Positions 36,217 through 45,571 of a stretch of 64,000 nt of DNA are shown in pieces; the first letter of the stretch is position 1, and every line of letters begins with the position of its first letter. The notes below the pieces were generated by a model. It was not told the origin of the DNA, did not search any database, and saw only the letters and a program-made list of their open reading frames with translations. Made by a program: the position numbers and the translations under genes. Source of the stretch: Burkholderiaceae bacterium (lineage in GTDB: Bacteria; Pseudomonadota; Gammaproteobacteria; Burkholderiales; Burkholderiaceae_C). Location: NCBI GenBank assembly GCA_030123545.1, contig CP126124.1, forward strand, positions 1,364,001 to 1,428,000, written 5' to 3'.

Positions 36217-37693
36217 GCGGCGGGCGCTCCCGACCCGGCTGCTGACGATCGCCGCGCTGACGCTGTTGCTCGCCGGCTGTGCCGACATGGCCGGCGTGCC
36301 GCCGCCGCAGGCGAAGCTGCGCGACGCCGCATCGCTGGGCTTGTCCGGTGCGGCGGCGCAGCCCGCGGTGTCGGCCGAATGGTGGCGCGCGTTCGGCGAT
36401 CCGCAACTCGACGCGCTGATTGCCCGCGCGCTCGAAGACAGCCCAAGCCTCAAGCTCGCGCAGGTGCGGCTCGAACGCGCGCGCTCGATGAGCGAGGGCG
36501 CGCGCGCCGCGCTGCTGCCGAAGCTCGGCGCCGAAGTCGACCTGAACCGGCAGCTGTTCAGTTCGAACTTCATCTATCCGCCGCCGCTGGGCGGCGCGAC
36601 ATACAACTCGGCTCAGGCGCAACTGGAGGGTAGCTGGGAGATCGATTTCTTCGGCAAGAACCGCGCGGCGCTGGACGCGGCGCTCGGCAACACAAAGGCC
36701 GCCGAGGCCGACGCGCAGGCCGCGCGCGTGCTGCTCGCCAGCAACGTGGCGCGCGGCTATTTCCAGCTGGCGCGCCTGCACGACCAGCTCGCGGTGGCCG
36801 AGCGCACGCTCGCGCAGCGCACGCAGGAACTGGGCCTGGTGCGCGACCGCTTCGACGCCGGGCTCGACACGACGCTGGAGCTGCGCGAGAGCGAAGGCGG
36901 TCTGCCGGAGGCGCGCCGCCAGATCGAGGCGCTCCACGAGCAGATCGCGCTCGAGCGCAATGCCCTGGGCGCGCTGGTCGGTCAGCCGGATGCGGCGAAG
37001 GCGCTGACCCCGACTGCGCTCATTGCTATCAATTCTGTATCATTGCCGGACGCGATCCCGGCCAGCCTGCTCGGGCAGCGCGCCGACGTGGCGGCGGCCC
37101 GCTGGCGCGTCGAAGCCGCGACCGCGGACGTGAAGAACGCGAAGCGCCAGTTCTACCCGAACGTGAACCTGATCGCGCTGGCCGGGTTCTCCAGCCTCGG
37201 CTTCGGCAACCTGTTCAAGAGCGGCAGCCAGCAGTGGAACGTGGGCCCGGCGATCACATTGCCGATCTTCGAGGGCGGCCGGCTGCGCGCCAATCTGCAT
37301 GGCAGGAACGCCGACCTCGACGCCGCGGTGGAGAGCTACAACGCCACCGTGCTCGACGCGGTGCGCGACGCGGCGGACCAGATCGCGTCGCTGCAGTCGA
37401 TCGCGCGCCAGCAGACGCAGCAGCAGGCGGCGCAGGCCGCGGCCGAGAGCGCATACGACCTGTCCTTGCAGCGCTACAAGGCCGGCCTGGGCACCTACCT
37501 GAACGTGCTGACGGCCGAGTCCACCGTGCTCGCGCAGCGCCGGCTCGACGTCGATCTGCGCGCGCGCGCGCTTGACACCGAAGTCGCGCTGATCCGCGCG
37601 CTCGGCGGCGGCTACCCGGCCGAGGCCGTGGCGCAGGCCGGCGCCGGTCCGGCGCAAGAGCCAGCGCGGGGGCGCGTCGCGTCGCGGCCCTGA
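36200..37693 (+). CDS. Outer-membrane efflux lipoprotein, NodT family
   Basis: The 497-residue protein has a lipoprotein signal (LLTIAALTLLLAGC) and two OEP repeats with long coiled-coil helices (SPSLKLAQVRLERARSMSEGARAALLPKLG; GLGTYLNVLTAESTVLAQRRLDVDLRARALDTEVALIRALGGGY). It forms a trimeric TolC-like channel through the outer membrane for the EmrAB-type pump encoded next. An AT-rich island inside it (37025-37045) is a copy of the short in-frame repeat. Confidence 0.93.
   Translation: MKNNPERRALPTRLLTIAALTLLLAGCADMAGVPPPQAKLRDAASLGLSGAAAQPAVSAEWWRAFGDPQLDALIARALEDSPSLKLAQVRLERARSMSEGARAALLPKLGAEVDLNRQLFSSNFIYPPPLGGATYNSAQAQLEGSWEIDFFGKNRAALDAALGNTKAAEADAQAARVLLASNVARGYFQLARLHDQLAVAERTLAQRTQELGLVRDRFDAGLDTTLELRESEGGLPEARRQIEALHEQIALERNALGALVGQPDAAKALTPTALIAINSVSLPDAIPASLLGQRADVAAARWRVEAATADVKNAKRQFYPNVNLIALAGFSSLGFGNLFKSGSQQWNVGPAITLPIFEGGRLRANLHGRNADLDAAVESYNATVLDAVRDAADQIASLQSIARQQTQQQAAQAAAESAYDLSLQRYKAGLGTYLNVLTAESTVLAQRRLDVDLRARALDTEVALIRALGGGYPAEAVAQAGAGPAQEPARGRVASRP
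37025..37045 (+). repeat. In-frame short repeat, copy in the nodT-like gene
   Basis: GCTATCAATTCTGTATCATTG stands out as AT-rich in a GC-rich gene. It starts codon-aligned GCT ATC (Ala-Ile), as do the copies in the ABC exporter, permease and mutL genes. It falls between repeat halves of the protein, a tolerant position. Confidence 0.45.
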
Positions 37694-37726
37694 CGCAACC
37701 GATTCAATTCACACGAATTTCCGATC

Positions 37727-39064
37727 ATGAACGACACCGTACAAACTCCGGCTGAAAACGATGCGCCCGCCGGCAACCCGAAGCGCAAAAAGGCCCTGAC
37801 GGTGCTCGCCGTCCTGGTGCTGATCGCCGCCATAGGCTGGGCCGGCTACGAGTGGCTGGTCGCCAGCAAATACGAGGACACCGACAACGCCTATGTCGAG
37901 GGCAACGTGATCCAGGTCACGCCGCAGACCGGCGGCACCGTGATCGCGATCATGGCCGATGACACCGATTTCGTGCATGCCGGCGTGCCGCTGGTCCGTT
38001 TCGATCCGACCGACGCGAAGGTCGCGCTGGCGCAGGCCGACGCGAACCTGGCGCAGACCGTTCGCCAGGTGCGCACGCTGTACGCGAACAACGGCACGTT
38101 CGAGGCGCAGATCAAGCTGCGCGAGGCCGACGTGGTGCGAGCGCAGAGCGATCTGAGCCGGGCCGCCGACGATCTGAAGCGGCGCGAGTCGCTGGCGGCG
38201 ACCGGCGCGGTGTCGAAGGAGGAACTCGAGCATGCGCGCACCCAGGTTGCGACCGCGCGCAGCGCGCTGGCGGCCGCGCAGGCCGGCGTCGTCGCCGCGC
38301 GCGAACAACTGGCGAGCAACGAATCGATGACCGAAGGCACGACGCTCGAGCACCATCCCAGCGTGCAGGCCGCCGCGGCCAAGGTGCGCGAGGCCTATCT
38401 GGCGCTGCAGCGCACCACGATTCCCGCGCCGGTGGACGGCTATGTCGCGCGGCGCACGGTGCAGCTCGGCCAGCGCGTCGCGCCCGGCACGCCGTTGATG
38501 TCGATCGTGCCTTTGAGCCAGGTCTGGGTCGACGCGAACTTCAAGGAGGGGCAGCTGCGCAACATCCGCATCGGCCAGCCGGTCAAGCTGACCGCCGACG
38601 TCTACGGCGGCAAGGTCGATTACAACGGGCGGGTCGTCGGTCTGGCCGCCGGCACCGGCGCCGCGTTCGCGCTGCTGCCGGCGCAGAACGCGACCGGTAA
38701 CTGGATCAAGGTGGTGCAGCGGGTGCCGGTGCGCATCGCGCTAGAGCCGAAGCAGCTTGCTGCGCATCCGCTTCGCGTCGGACTGTCGATGAACGTCACG
38801 GTCGATATCCGCAGCAAGCAAGGCAAGACGCTGGCCGACGCGCCGACCGATCAGACCCCGGCGCAGACCGAGGTGTATGCGTCGCAGGACGACGGCGCGA
38901 ACGCCGAGGTGCGCCGCGTGATCGCCGAGAACGCCGGCGGAAAGGTCGCACCACGTGGACTCGGCGGCGCCGCACCCGGCAAGGATGCGGCGGCGGTCGC
39001 GAAAAGGGCCGCGAACCCGGCCGCGCTGCGCACCGGCGCAGCGCCGGCGATGGCGTTGAACTGA
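37727..39064 (+). CDS. emrA: EmrA-type membrane fusion protein (HlyD family)
   Basis: The 445-residue adaptor has one N-terminal membrane helix (ALTVLAVLVLIAAIGWAGYEWL), then the biotinyl-lipoyl half-motif YVEGNVIQVTPQTGGTVIAI, a long coiled coil (about 95-215), and the returning TTIPAPVDGYVARRTVQLGQRVAPGTPLMSI. The C-terminal tail of about 80 residues is Ala/Gly-rich and longer than in E. coli EmrA. It bridges the inner-membrane MFS pump and the NodT-type channel. It lies 33 bp after nodT. Confidence 0.93.
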   Translation: MNDTVQTPAENDAPAGNPKRKKALTVLAVLVLIAAIGWAGYEWLVASKYEDTDNAYVEGNVIQVTPQTGGTVIAIMADDTDFVHAGVPLVRFDPTDAKVALAQADANLAQTVRQVRTLYANNGTFEAQIKLREADVVRAQSDLSRAADDLKRRESLAATGAVSKEELEHARTQVATARSALAAAQAGVVAAREQLASNESMTEGTTLEHHPSVQAAAAKVREAYLALQRTTIPAPVDGYVARRTVQLGQRVAPGTPLMSIVPLSQVWVDANFKEGQLRNIRIGQPVKLTADVYGGKVDYNGRVVGLAAGTGAAFALLPAQNATGNWIKVVQRVPVRIALEPKQLAAHPLRVGLSMNVTVDIRSKQGKTLADAPTDQTPAQTEVYASQDDGANAEVRRVIAENAGGKVAPRGLGGAAPGKDAAAVAKRAANPAALRTGAAPAMALN

Positions 39065-39131
39065 GCCGGCGCGGCCCGCGGGTGATCGCTGCGCTGGCCT
39101 CGGCGCCGCGGCATCGAAGAGGCAGACCTAC

Positions 39132-40691
39132 ATGACAGCCGACTCCAGATACGCAGAGCAGCCGCCGCTCGAAGGTTCGTTGCGCATGTGGGGCACGATT
39201 GCCCTGTCGGCCGCCACGTTCATGAACGTGCTCGATTCGTCGATCGCGAACGTTTCGCTGCCGGCGATCGCGGGCGACCTCGGCGTCAGCCCGAATCAGG
39301 GTACCTGGGTCATCACCAGCTTCGCGGTCGCGAACGCGGTGTCGGTGCCGCTGACCGGCTGGCTGTCGGAGCGCTTCGGCCAGGTCCGGCTGTTCGTCGG
39401 CAGCGTGCTCTTGTTCGTGCTGTGTTCGTGGCTGTGCGGACTGGCGCCGAACATGACGCTGCTGATCGTGTTCCGGGTGCTGCAGGGTTTCGTCGCCGGG
39501 CCGATGATCCCGTTGTCGCAGTCGCTGCTGCTGACCATCTACCCGAAGGCGATGGCCGGCATGGCGATGGCGATGTGGTCGATGACGGTGCTGATCGCGC
39601 CGGTGGTCGGACCGCTGCTCGGCGGCTGGATCACCGACAACATCTCGTGGCCGTGGATCTTCTACATCAACATTCCGGTCGGGCTGATCGCTGCGACGGC
39701 GATCGTCGCGATCTTCCGCAAGCGCGAGAGCCCGACGCACAAGCGGCCGATCGACGCGATCGGCCTCGGGGCGCTGGTGATCTGGGTCGGTTCGCTGCAG
39801 GTGCTGCTCGACAAGGGCAAGGAACTCGACTGGTTTCATTCGTCCCTGATCATCGCGCTCGCGGTGGTTGCCGCCTTGGGCTTCGTGTTTTTCCTGATCT
39901 GGGAGCTGACCGACAAGCACCCGGTGGTGGACCTGACGCTGTTCGCCAAGCGCAACTTCTGGGCTGGCACGGTCACGATGTCGATCGGCTACGGGTTGTT
40001 CTTCGGCCTGGTCGTGCTGCTGCCGCTGTGGCTGCAGCAGTTCATGGGCTACACCGCGACCGACGCCGGCATGGTGCTGGCGCCGGTCGGGGTGCTGGCG
40101 CTGGTGCTGTCGCCGGTCGTCGGCAAGAACCTGGCGAAGCACGATCCGCGCTACTACGCCACGGTTTCGTTCCTGGTGTTCGCGCTGGTGATGTGGATGC
40201 GCTCGCGCTTCAACACCGAGTCGGACTTCGACACCATCATGGTGCCGACCATCATCCAGGGCATAGGCGTGGCGACCTTCTTCATCCCGCTGAACCTGAT
40301 CACGCTCGCCGGACTGCCGCAGCACCGGCTGCCCAGCGCTTCGGGCCTCGCGAATTTCGTGCGCATCACCGCTGGAGCGTTCGGCACCTCGATCACGACC
40401 ACGATGTGGGAGAACCGCGCTTCGTTGCACCACGCGCAGCTGGCCGAGACGGTGACCGGGACCAATCAAGCTGCGGTCGGCGCGCTCGCGGGCCTGCAGG
40501 CGCACGGCTTCAGTGCCGAGCAGGCGCTCGGGGTGGTGAACCGGATGGTGACGGATCAGGCGTTCATGATTTCGGCGGACGAAATCTTCTGGCTGTCGGC
40601 GGTCATCTTCATCGTGATGATTCCGCTGATCTGGCTGACGCGCCCCGACCATCACACCGGCGGCGCGCAGGTCGGCGCCGGCGCGCACTGA
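39132..40691 (+). CDS. emrB: EmrB-type MFS drug exporter (DHA2, 14 TM)
   Basis: The 519-residue protein has the DHA2 hallmarks: FMNVLDSSIANVSLPAIAGDLGVS, TWVITSFAVANAVSVPLTGWLSERFG, and PLLGGWITDNISWPWIFYINIPVG, with 14 predicted membrane segments. It would exchange protons for a drug or other small toxic compound, with EmrA and the NodT channel. The substrate is not known; the MarR regulator would respond to it. Confidence 0.94.
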   Translation: MTADSRYAEQPPLEGSLRMWGTIALSAATFMNVLDSSIANVSLPAIAGDLGVSPNQGTWVITSFAVANAVSVPLTGWLSERFGQVRLFVGSVLLFVLCSWLCGLAPNMTLLIVFRVLQGFVAGPMIPLSQSLLLTIYPKAMAGMAMAMWSMTVLIAPVVGPLLGGWITDNISWPWIFYINIPVGLIAATAIVAIFRKRESPTHKRPIDAIGLGALVIWVGSLQVLLDKGKELDWFHSSLIIALAVVAALGFVFFLIWELTDKHPVVDLTLFAKRNFWAGTVTMSIGYGLFFGLVVLLPLWLQQFMGYTATDAGMVLAPVGVLALVLSPVVGKNLAKHDPRYYATVSFLVFALVMWMRSRFNTESDFDTIMVPTIIQGIGVATFFIPLNLITLAGLPQHRLPSASGLANFVRITAGAFGTSITTTMWENRASLHHAQLAETVTGTNQAAVGALAGLQAHGFSAEQALGVVNRMVTDQAFMISADEIFWLSAVIFIVMIPLIWLTRPDHHTGGAQVGAGAH

Positions 40692-40728
40692 AGGTCGCGT
40701 CCAGGACTCGGCGCGGGGCCCGCTGCAG

Positions 40729-41745
40729 TTATTTGGCGGGAGGCGCGGCGGCTGCGCGGTGGGTTTCGCTGCTGCCCTGATTCGGCGGGTTCGCCGCCTG
40801 CCGGCGCCGATCGAGGAACGCCAGGATTTCCCCGACGATGCCGCGCCGGAACGCGAGCACGCACAGCACGAAGACCGCGCCGATGATCACCATGACCCAG
40901 GAACCGACCTTGTCCGCCAACTGGTCCTGCACCGTGCTGATGACGCCGGCGCCGAGCACCGGACCGAAGAAGGTGCCGACGCCGCCGACCAGCGTCATCA
41001 GGATCACCTCGCCCGACGTCGCCCAATGCACGTCGGACAGCGTCGCGAAACCCATCACCAGCGTCTTCATCGAACCGGCCAGACCCGACAGCGTGGCCGA
41101 CAGCACGAACGCCAGCAGCTTGTAGCGGTCGACCCGGTAGCCCAGAGAAATGGCGCGCGGCTCGTTCTCGCGGATCATCTTCAGCACCTGGCCATACGGC
41201 GAGTGCACGATGCGCGAAATGAAGAGATAGGCCAGCACGAACACCACGGCGACGAAGTAGTACATCGCGACGTCCGAGTGCAGCGACAACACGCCGAACA
41301 AGGTGCCGCGCGGGACGCCCTGCAGCCCGTCCTCGCCACCGGTGAACGGGGCTTGCAGGCAGAAGAAGAAGACCATCTGCGCCATCGCCAGCGTGATCAT
41401 CGCGAAGTAGATGCCCTGGCGCCGGATCGACACCGCGCCCATCACGAGACCGATCAACGCCGAGGTCACCATGCCGGCCAGCAGGCCGGCGAGCGGCGGC
41501 CAATGGAGCGCGGTCACCACCCAGCCACAGACGTAGGCAGCCATGCCGAACAGCGCCGCGTGGCCGAACGACAGCAAGCCGGTGTAGCCGAGCAACAGGT
41601 TGAACGCGCAGGCGAACAGTGCGAAGCACAGCAGCTTCATCACGAACACCGGGTACACGCCGAGCCAGGGCAAGATCGCCAGCAAAACCAGCAAGATGGC
41701 ATAGGTGATGCGGACCCGCAGGGTGGCGGCGCCAGACGAAACCAT
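40729..41745 (-). CDS. livM: Branched-chain amino acid-type ABC transporter permease LivM
   Basis: The 338-residue permease has about nine membrane segments and LivM motifs: LLGYTGLLSFGHAALFGMAAY, and MTLVGGVGTFFGPVLGAG. It is the last gene of a livG-F-K-H-M operon, 3 bp after livH. It imports branched-chain amino acids, amides, urea or aromatic compounds in different family members, so the substrate is open. Confidence 0.93.
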   Translation of the reverse strand: MVSSGAATLRVRITYAILLVLLAILPWLGVYPVFVMKLLCFALFACAFNLLLGYTGLLSFGHAALFGMAAYVCGWVVTALHWPPLAGLLAGMVTSALIGLVMGAVSIRRQGIYFAMITLAMAQMVFFFCLQAPFTGGEDGLQGVPRGTLFGVLSLHSDVAMYYFVAVVFVLAYLFISRIVHSPYGQVLKMIRENEPRAISLGYRVDRYKLLAFVLSATLSGLAGSMKTLVMGFATLSDVHWATSGEVILMTLVGGVGTFFGPVLGAGVISTVQDQLADKVGSWVMVIIGAVFVLCVLAFRRGIVGEILAFLDRRRQAANPPNQGSSETHRAAAAPPAK

Positions 41746-41748
41746 GGA

Positions 41749-42633
41749 TCAGGCCTCCTTGCCGAACAGGCCTGCCGGCCGCAGCACCAGCACGATCACC
41801 ATCACGACGAAGATGATGACGTTGGACGCCTCCGGGTAGAACACCCGCGTGAAGCCCTCGATCACGCCGAGCCCGAGGCCGCTGACGACCGAGCCGATGA
41901 TCGAGCCCATGCCGCCGATCACGACCACCGCGAACACCACGATGATCATGTTTTCCCCCATCAGCGGCGTGACGTTGATGATCGGCGCCGCCATCACGCC
42001 GGCCAGCGCGGCCAGCGCGGCGCCGCCGCCGTAAGTGAGCATCACCAGAACCGGCACGTTGACGCCGAATGCCTGCACCAGCGGCGCGTTCTCGGTGCCG
42101 GCGCGCAGGTAGGCGCCAAGCCGCGTGCGCTCGATCAGGAGCCAGACGGCGATGCAGATCGCGATCGATGCGACGATCACCCAGGCCCGGTAGTTCGGCA
42201 GCACCATGAAGCCGAGGTTGGTCGCTCCGGCCAGCAGGTCCGGTGTCGGGTACGACTGGCCCGACACCCCGTATTCATAACGAAACAGGCCTTCGATGAT
42301 CAGCGCCAGGCCAAAGGTCAGAAGCAACCCGTACAGCGGGTCGAGCTTGTACAGATGGCGCAGGAACAAGCGTTCGATCACGACACCGACAACGCCGACG
42401 ATCAGCGGCGCGAGCACCAGCGCGAACCAGTAGTTGACGCCGAACGAGTCGAGCAGGATCCAGCCGGCGTAGGCTCCCATCATGTAGAGCACGCCGTGCG
42501 CGAAATTGATGATGCCAAGCAGCCCGAAGATCACCGCCAGACCGAGGCTGAGCATCGCGTAGAACGCGCCATTGACCAGCCCCAGCATCAGCTGGCCGAG
42601 AAAAGCCTGCAGGGGAATTCCGAAAATGTCCAT
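41749..42633 (-). CDS. livH: Branched-chain amino acid-type ABC transporter permease LivH
   Basis: The 294-residue permease opens FLGQLMLGLVNGAFYAMLSLGLAVIFGLLGIINFAHG, a LivH signature, and contains VIGGMGSIIGSVVSGLGLG near the C-terminus. Together with LivM it forms the membrane channel. A long perfect hairpin separates it from the binding-protein gene upstream. Confidence 0.93.
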   Translation of the reverse strand: MDIFGIPLQAFLGQLMLGLVNGAFYAMLSLGLAVIFGLLGIINFAHGVLYMMGAYAGWILLDSFGVNYWFALVLAPLIVGVVGVVIERLFLRHLYKLDPLYGLLLTFGLALIIEGLFRYEYGVSGQSYPTPDLLAGATNLGFMVLPNYRAWVIVASIAICIAVWLLIERTRLGAYLRAGTENAPLVQAFGVNVPVLVMLTYGGGAALAALAGVMAAPIINVTPLMGENMIIVVFAVVVIGGMGSIIGSVVSGLGLGVIEGFTRVFYPEASNVIIFVVMVIVLVLRPAGLFGKEA

Positions 42634-42655
42634 CGTGCCTTTAGCACCCGTTCAC

Positions 42656-42684
42656 GGGCCGGCCGTCTTCGAGACGGCCGGCCC
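42656..42684 (-). other. Perfect 13-bp hairpin between livK and livH
   Basis: GGGCCGGCCGTCT and AGACGGCCGGCCC pair perfectly around a 3-base TCG centre (29 bases in all), 34 bases after the livK stop. No T-run follows on either strand. It is a strong RNA stem likely to slow RNases or cause partial termination, so that binding protein is made in excess over permeases (inference from position). Confidence 0.6.
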
Positions 42685-42717
42685 GCGCGGGCACCGTCAT
42701 GCCTGGGTTCGTGCTTC

Positions 42718-43917
42718 TCAGTGCTTCACCAGCGGGCAGGTGGAGTCGGCCAGCGGCGTGTAGGCCTGGTCACCGGGATAAGTGGCGACCAGCTTGTAGT
42801 AATCCCACGGCTCCTGCGATTCCGCCGGCGTCTTGACCTGGTACAGGTGCATGTCGTTGAGCAACAGACCATCGGCGCGGATGTGCCCATTCTTGACGAA
42901 CATGTCGTTGATCTTCATCTTCTTGAGCTCGGCCATCACCTTGGTGCCGTCGATCGTGCCGGCCTTCTTCGCGGCCTCGAGCCAGCTCATCGTCGCGGAG
43001 TAGTCGCCGGCCTGGATGAAGCTGGGCATGCGATGGTACTTGTCGAAGAAGCGGCGTGCGAACTTGCGCGATGCCGCGTCCTCGTTCCAGTACCAGGGCG
43101 CAGCCAACTGCAGCCCTTCGGTCGCCTTCAGGCCCAGCGCGTGGATGTCGTTGATGAATACCAGCAAGCCGGCGACCTTCATGGTCTTGGTGATGCCGAA
43201 TTGCGAAGCCGCCTTCATGGAGTTGTCGAAGTCGCCACCGGCGTTGGCCAGCGCCAGGATCTGTGCCTTGGAAGACTGCGCCTGCAGCAGGAACGACGAG
43301 AAATCGGACGCGCCGAGCGGTGCCAGCACCGATCCCAGGACCTTGCCGCCGTTGGCGTCGACGACCTTCGTCGCATCGGCTTGAAGTGACTTGCCGAAGG
43401 CGTAGTCAGCCGTCAGGAAGTACCAGGTTTTGTAGCCCTGCTTGATCAGCGCCTTGGCCGCCACGTTCGCCAGAGCCACGGTGTCGTAGCCGTAGTGAAC
43501 GGTGTAGGCATTGCAGTCCTGGTTGGTCAGGCGCGCCGAGCCCGGGCCAACGGACATGATTGGAATTTTCCCCTGGTCGGCCACCTTGGACATGGCCAGG
43601 TTCACGCCCGAATTCGTGCCGCCGACCAGCATCGCAATGTGGTCCTCCGAGATCCATTTGCGCGCGACGGAACTGCCGATGTCGGCCTTGTTCTGGTGGT
43701 CCGCCGACAGCACTTCGATCGGGCGGCCGAGCAATTTGCCACCGAAGTCCTGCACGGCCCATTTGACCATCTCGACCCCTGCCGGGCCGTCGATGTCGGC
43801 ATAAACGCCCGACAGGTCGGTGATCATCCCGATCTTGATCGGACCCGTGTCCTGCGCCTGCGCTGCCACGCCGGCAACGCCGATGGCCAGAGCCGCGACG
43901 AGTGCTTTCAATTTCAT
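42718..43917 (-). CDS. livK: Periplasmic amino acid/amide-binding protein, LivK type
   Basis: The 399-residue protein has a cleavable signal (MKLKALVAALAIGVAGVAAQAQ) and a family 6 Leu/Ile/Val-binding fold: GPIKIGMITDLSGVYADIDGP, AMLVGGTNSGVNLAMSKVADQ, KTWYFLTADYAFGKSL. The ABC-6 branch with YADIDGPAGVEMVKWA often handles aromatic acids or amides rather than branched-chain amino acids. The gene is central in the liv-type operon. Confidence 0.92.
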   Translation of the reverse strand: MKLKALVAALAIGVAGVAAQAQDTGPIKIGMITDLSGVYADIDGPAGVEMVKWAVQDFGGKLLGRPIEVLSADHQNKADIGSSVARKWISEDHIAMLVGGTNSGVNLAMSKVADQGKIPIMSVGPGSARLTNQDCNAYTVHYGYDTVALANVAAKALIKQGYKTWYFLTADYAFGKSLQADATKVVDANGGKVLGSVLAPLGASDFSSFLLQAQSSKAQILALANAGGDFDNSMKAASQFGITKTMKVAGLLVFINDIHALGLKATEGLQLAAPWYWNEDAASRKFARRFFDKYHRMPSFIQAGDYSATMSWLEAAKKAGTIDGTKVMAELKKMKINDMFVKNGHIRADGLLLNDMHLYQVKTPAESQEPWDYYKLVATYPGDQAYTPLADSTCPLVKH

Positions 43918-43965
43918 CGGTATTTCCTTTTTGAGTTGGACGGTAGGCGCGTTCCGGGCAAGTGC

Positions 43966-44673
43966 CTAAACCCCGAGATGATCTTGCAACATCGCCATGT
44001 TCTGCTCGAGTTCGGCCTGCCGGAACTCGCGCACGATGCGGCCGTGCTCCATCACGTAGAAGCGGTCCGCGAGCGGCGCCGCAAAGTGGAAATTCTGCTC
44101 GACCAGCACGATCGTGTAGCCCTTGGCCTTGAGCGCCATGATGGTCTCGGCGAGCTTTTGCACGATCACCGGCGCCAGCCCTTCCGAGATCTCGTCGAGC
44201 AGCAGCAGTTGCGCGCCGGTGCGCAGGATGCGCGCGACCGCGAGCATCTGCTGCTCGCCGCCCGAAAGGCGTGTGCCGGGGCTGCCGGCGCGCTCCTTCA
44301 GGTTCGGGAACATCGTGTAGATCTCGCTCACGCTCAGGCCGCCGGACGCGACCACTGGCGGCAGCATCAGGTTCTCCTCGGCACTGAGGCTGGCGAAGAT
44401 GCCGCGCTCCTCGGGGCAGTAGCCAATGCCAAGCCGCGCGATGCGGTGCGGCGAAAGCTTGATGGTTTCCTCGCCGTTGATCAGGATCGATCCGGCGCGC
44501 GAGCCGGTCAGGCCGACGATTGCGCGCAGCGTGGTGGTGCGCCCCGCGCCGTTGCGCCCGAGCAGCGTCACGACTTCGCCGCGATTTACCGCGAGGTCGA
44601 CGCCGTGCAGCACATGCGATTCGCCGTACCAGGCGTTCAGTCCCTTGATGCGCAGCAATTCGGCGCTCATCAC
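43966..44673 (-). CDS. livF: Branched-chain amino acid-type ABC transporter ATPase LivF
   Basis: The 235-residue ATPase has Walker A LGRNGAGRTTT, with Arg in place of the usual Lys in GxxGxGK, signature LSGGEQQMLAVARIL and Walker B LLLLDEISEGLAP. The Walker A lysine is therefore substituted (G-A-G-R-T-T), noted for several LivF proteins, so LivG may supply most of the catalysis. It overlaps livG by ATGA. Confidence 0.9.
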   Translation of the reverse strand: MMSAELLRIKGLNAWYGESHVLHGVDLAVNRGEVVTLLGRNGAGRTTTLRAIVGLTGSRAGSILINGEETIKLSPHRIARLGIGYCPEERGIFASLSAEENLMLPPVVASGGLSVSEIYTMFPNLKERAGSPGTRLSGGEQQMLAVARILRTGAQLLLLDEISEGLAPVIVQKLAETIMALKAKGYTIVLVEQNFHFAAPLADRFYVMEHGRIVREFRQAELEQNMAMLQDHLGV

Positions 44674-45443
44674 TGGGCTCCTTGCAGCGTCGTGCTGGCC
44701 GTGCCCATGTAGGCTTCAATCACCTGCGGGTTCCTGGAGACTTCGTCGTACGGCCCGTCGGCGATGATGGCGCCGCTTTGCAGCACCGTGATGCGGTCGG
44801 CGATGGACGACACCACGTTCATGTTGTGCTCGACCATCAGGATCGTGCGGTTCGCCGCGACCTTGCGGATCAACTCGGTGACGCGGCCCACGTCCTCGTG
44901 GCCCATGCCCTGGGTCGGTTCGTCGAGCAGCATCAGGTCGGGCTGCAGCGCCAGCGTGGTCGCCAGTTCCAGCGCGCGCTTGCGGCCGTACGACAGAGAC
45001 GCGGTGAGCGTGTCGGCGAACGGCTCGAGCCCGACCTCGGCCAGCAGTTCGTGCGCGCGCTCGTGCAGCGGGTACAGCGTCTTCTCGGCCTTCCAGAAAT
45101 GGAACGACGTGCCCAGGTTGCGCTGCAGCGCGCCGCGCACGTTCTCCAGCACCGTCATGTGCGGAAACACCGCCGAGATCTGGAACGAGCGCACGATACC
45201 GCGTCGCGCGGTCTGCGCCGGATTCTCGTGCGTGATGTCGACGTCGTTGTAGAGGATACGCCCGGCGGTGGGCGTCAGGAACTTGGTCAGCAGGTTGAAG
45301 AAGGTGGTCTTGCCGGCGCCGTTCGGTCCGATCAGTGCATGAATATGCCCTCGCTTGACCTTCAGATCGACCGCGGCGACGGCAACAAAGCCCTTGAACT
45401 CCTTGGTCAACCCCTGCGTCTCTAGAACATACTCTGCCGACAA
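44670..45443 (-). CDS. livG: Branched-chain amino acid-type ABC transporter ATPase LivG (TTG start)
   Basis: Coding starts best at TTG 45443 (read MSAEYVLETQGLTKEF), with GGAGGAG just upstream, giving 257 residues, the normal LivG length. The longer frame to 45500 adds unlikely sequence. Motifs: Walker A GPNGAGKTT, signature LSYGRKRALELATTL, Walker B LMLLDEPTQGMG. It is the first gene of the liv-type operon and pairs with LivF. Confidence 0.9.
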   Translation of the reverse strand: MSAEYVLETQGLTKEFKGFVAVAAVDLKVKRGHIHALIGPNGAGKTTFFNLLTKFLTPTAGRILYNDVDITHENPAQTARRGIVRSFQISAVFPHMTVLENVRGALQRNLGTSFHFWKAEKTLYPLHERAHELLAEVGLEPFADTLTASLSYGRKRALELATTLALQPDLMLLDEPTQGMGHEDVGRVTELIRKVAANRTILMVEHNMNVVSSIADRITVLQSGAIIADGPYDEVSRNPQVIEAYMGTASTTLQGAQ

Positions 45444-45571
45444 AACTCCTCCGTCCGTCGCTGGATCGCCCGGAGCACCGGCCACACGCCGGCTGCCCAC
45501 TGCTCGGGAAAGTCTAGCATCCTAGGCATTGCCCGCGCGCCGCGGTATCGGGTGAAACGCTTAGCGAATCG

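Noticed and set aside
38796..40688. A 630-codon open frame antisense to emrB
   Set aside because: Its sequence is Arg/His/Asp/Gln-rich with no domain and is the typical shadow of a membrane protein gene in high-GC DNA.
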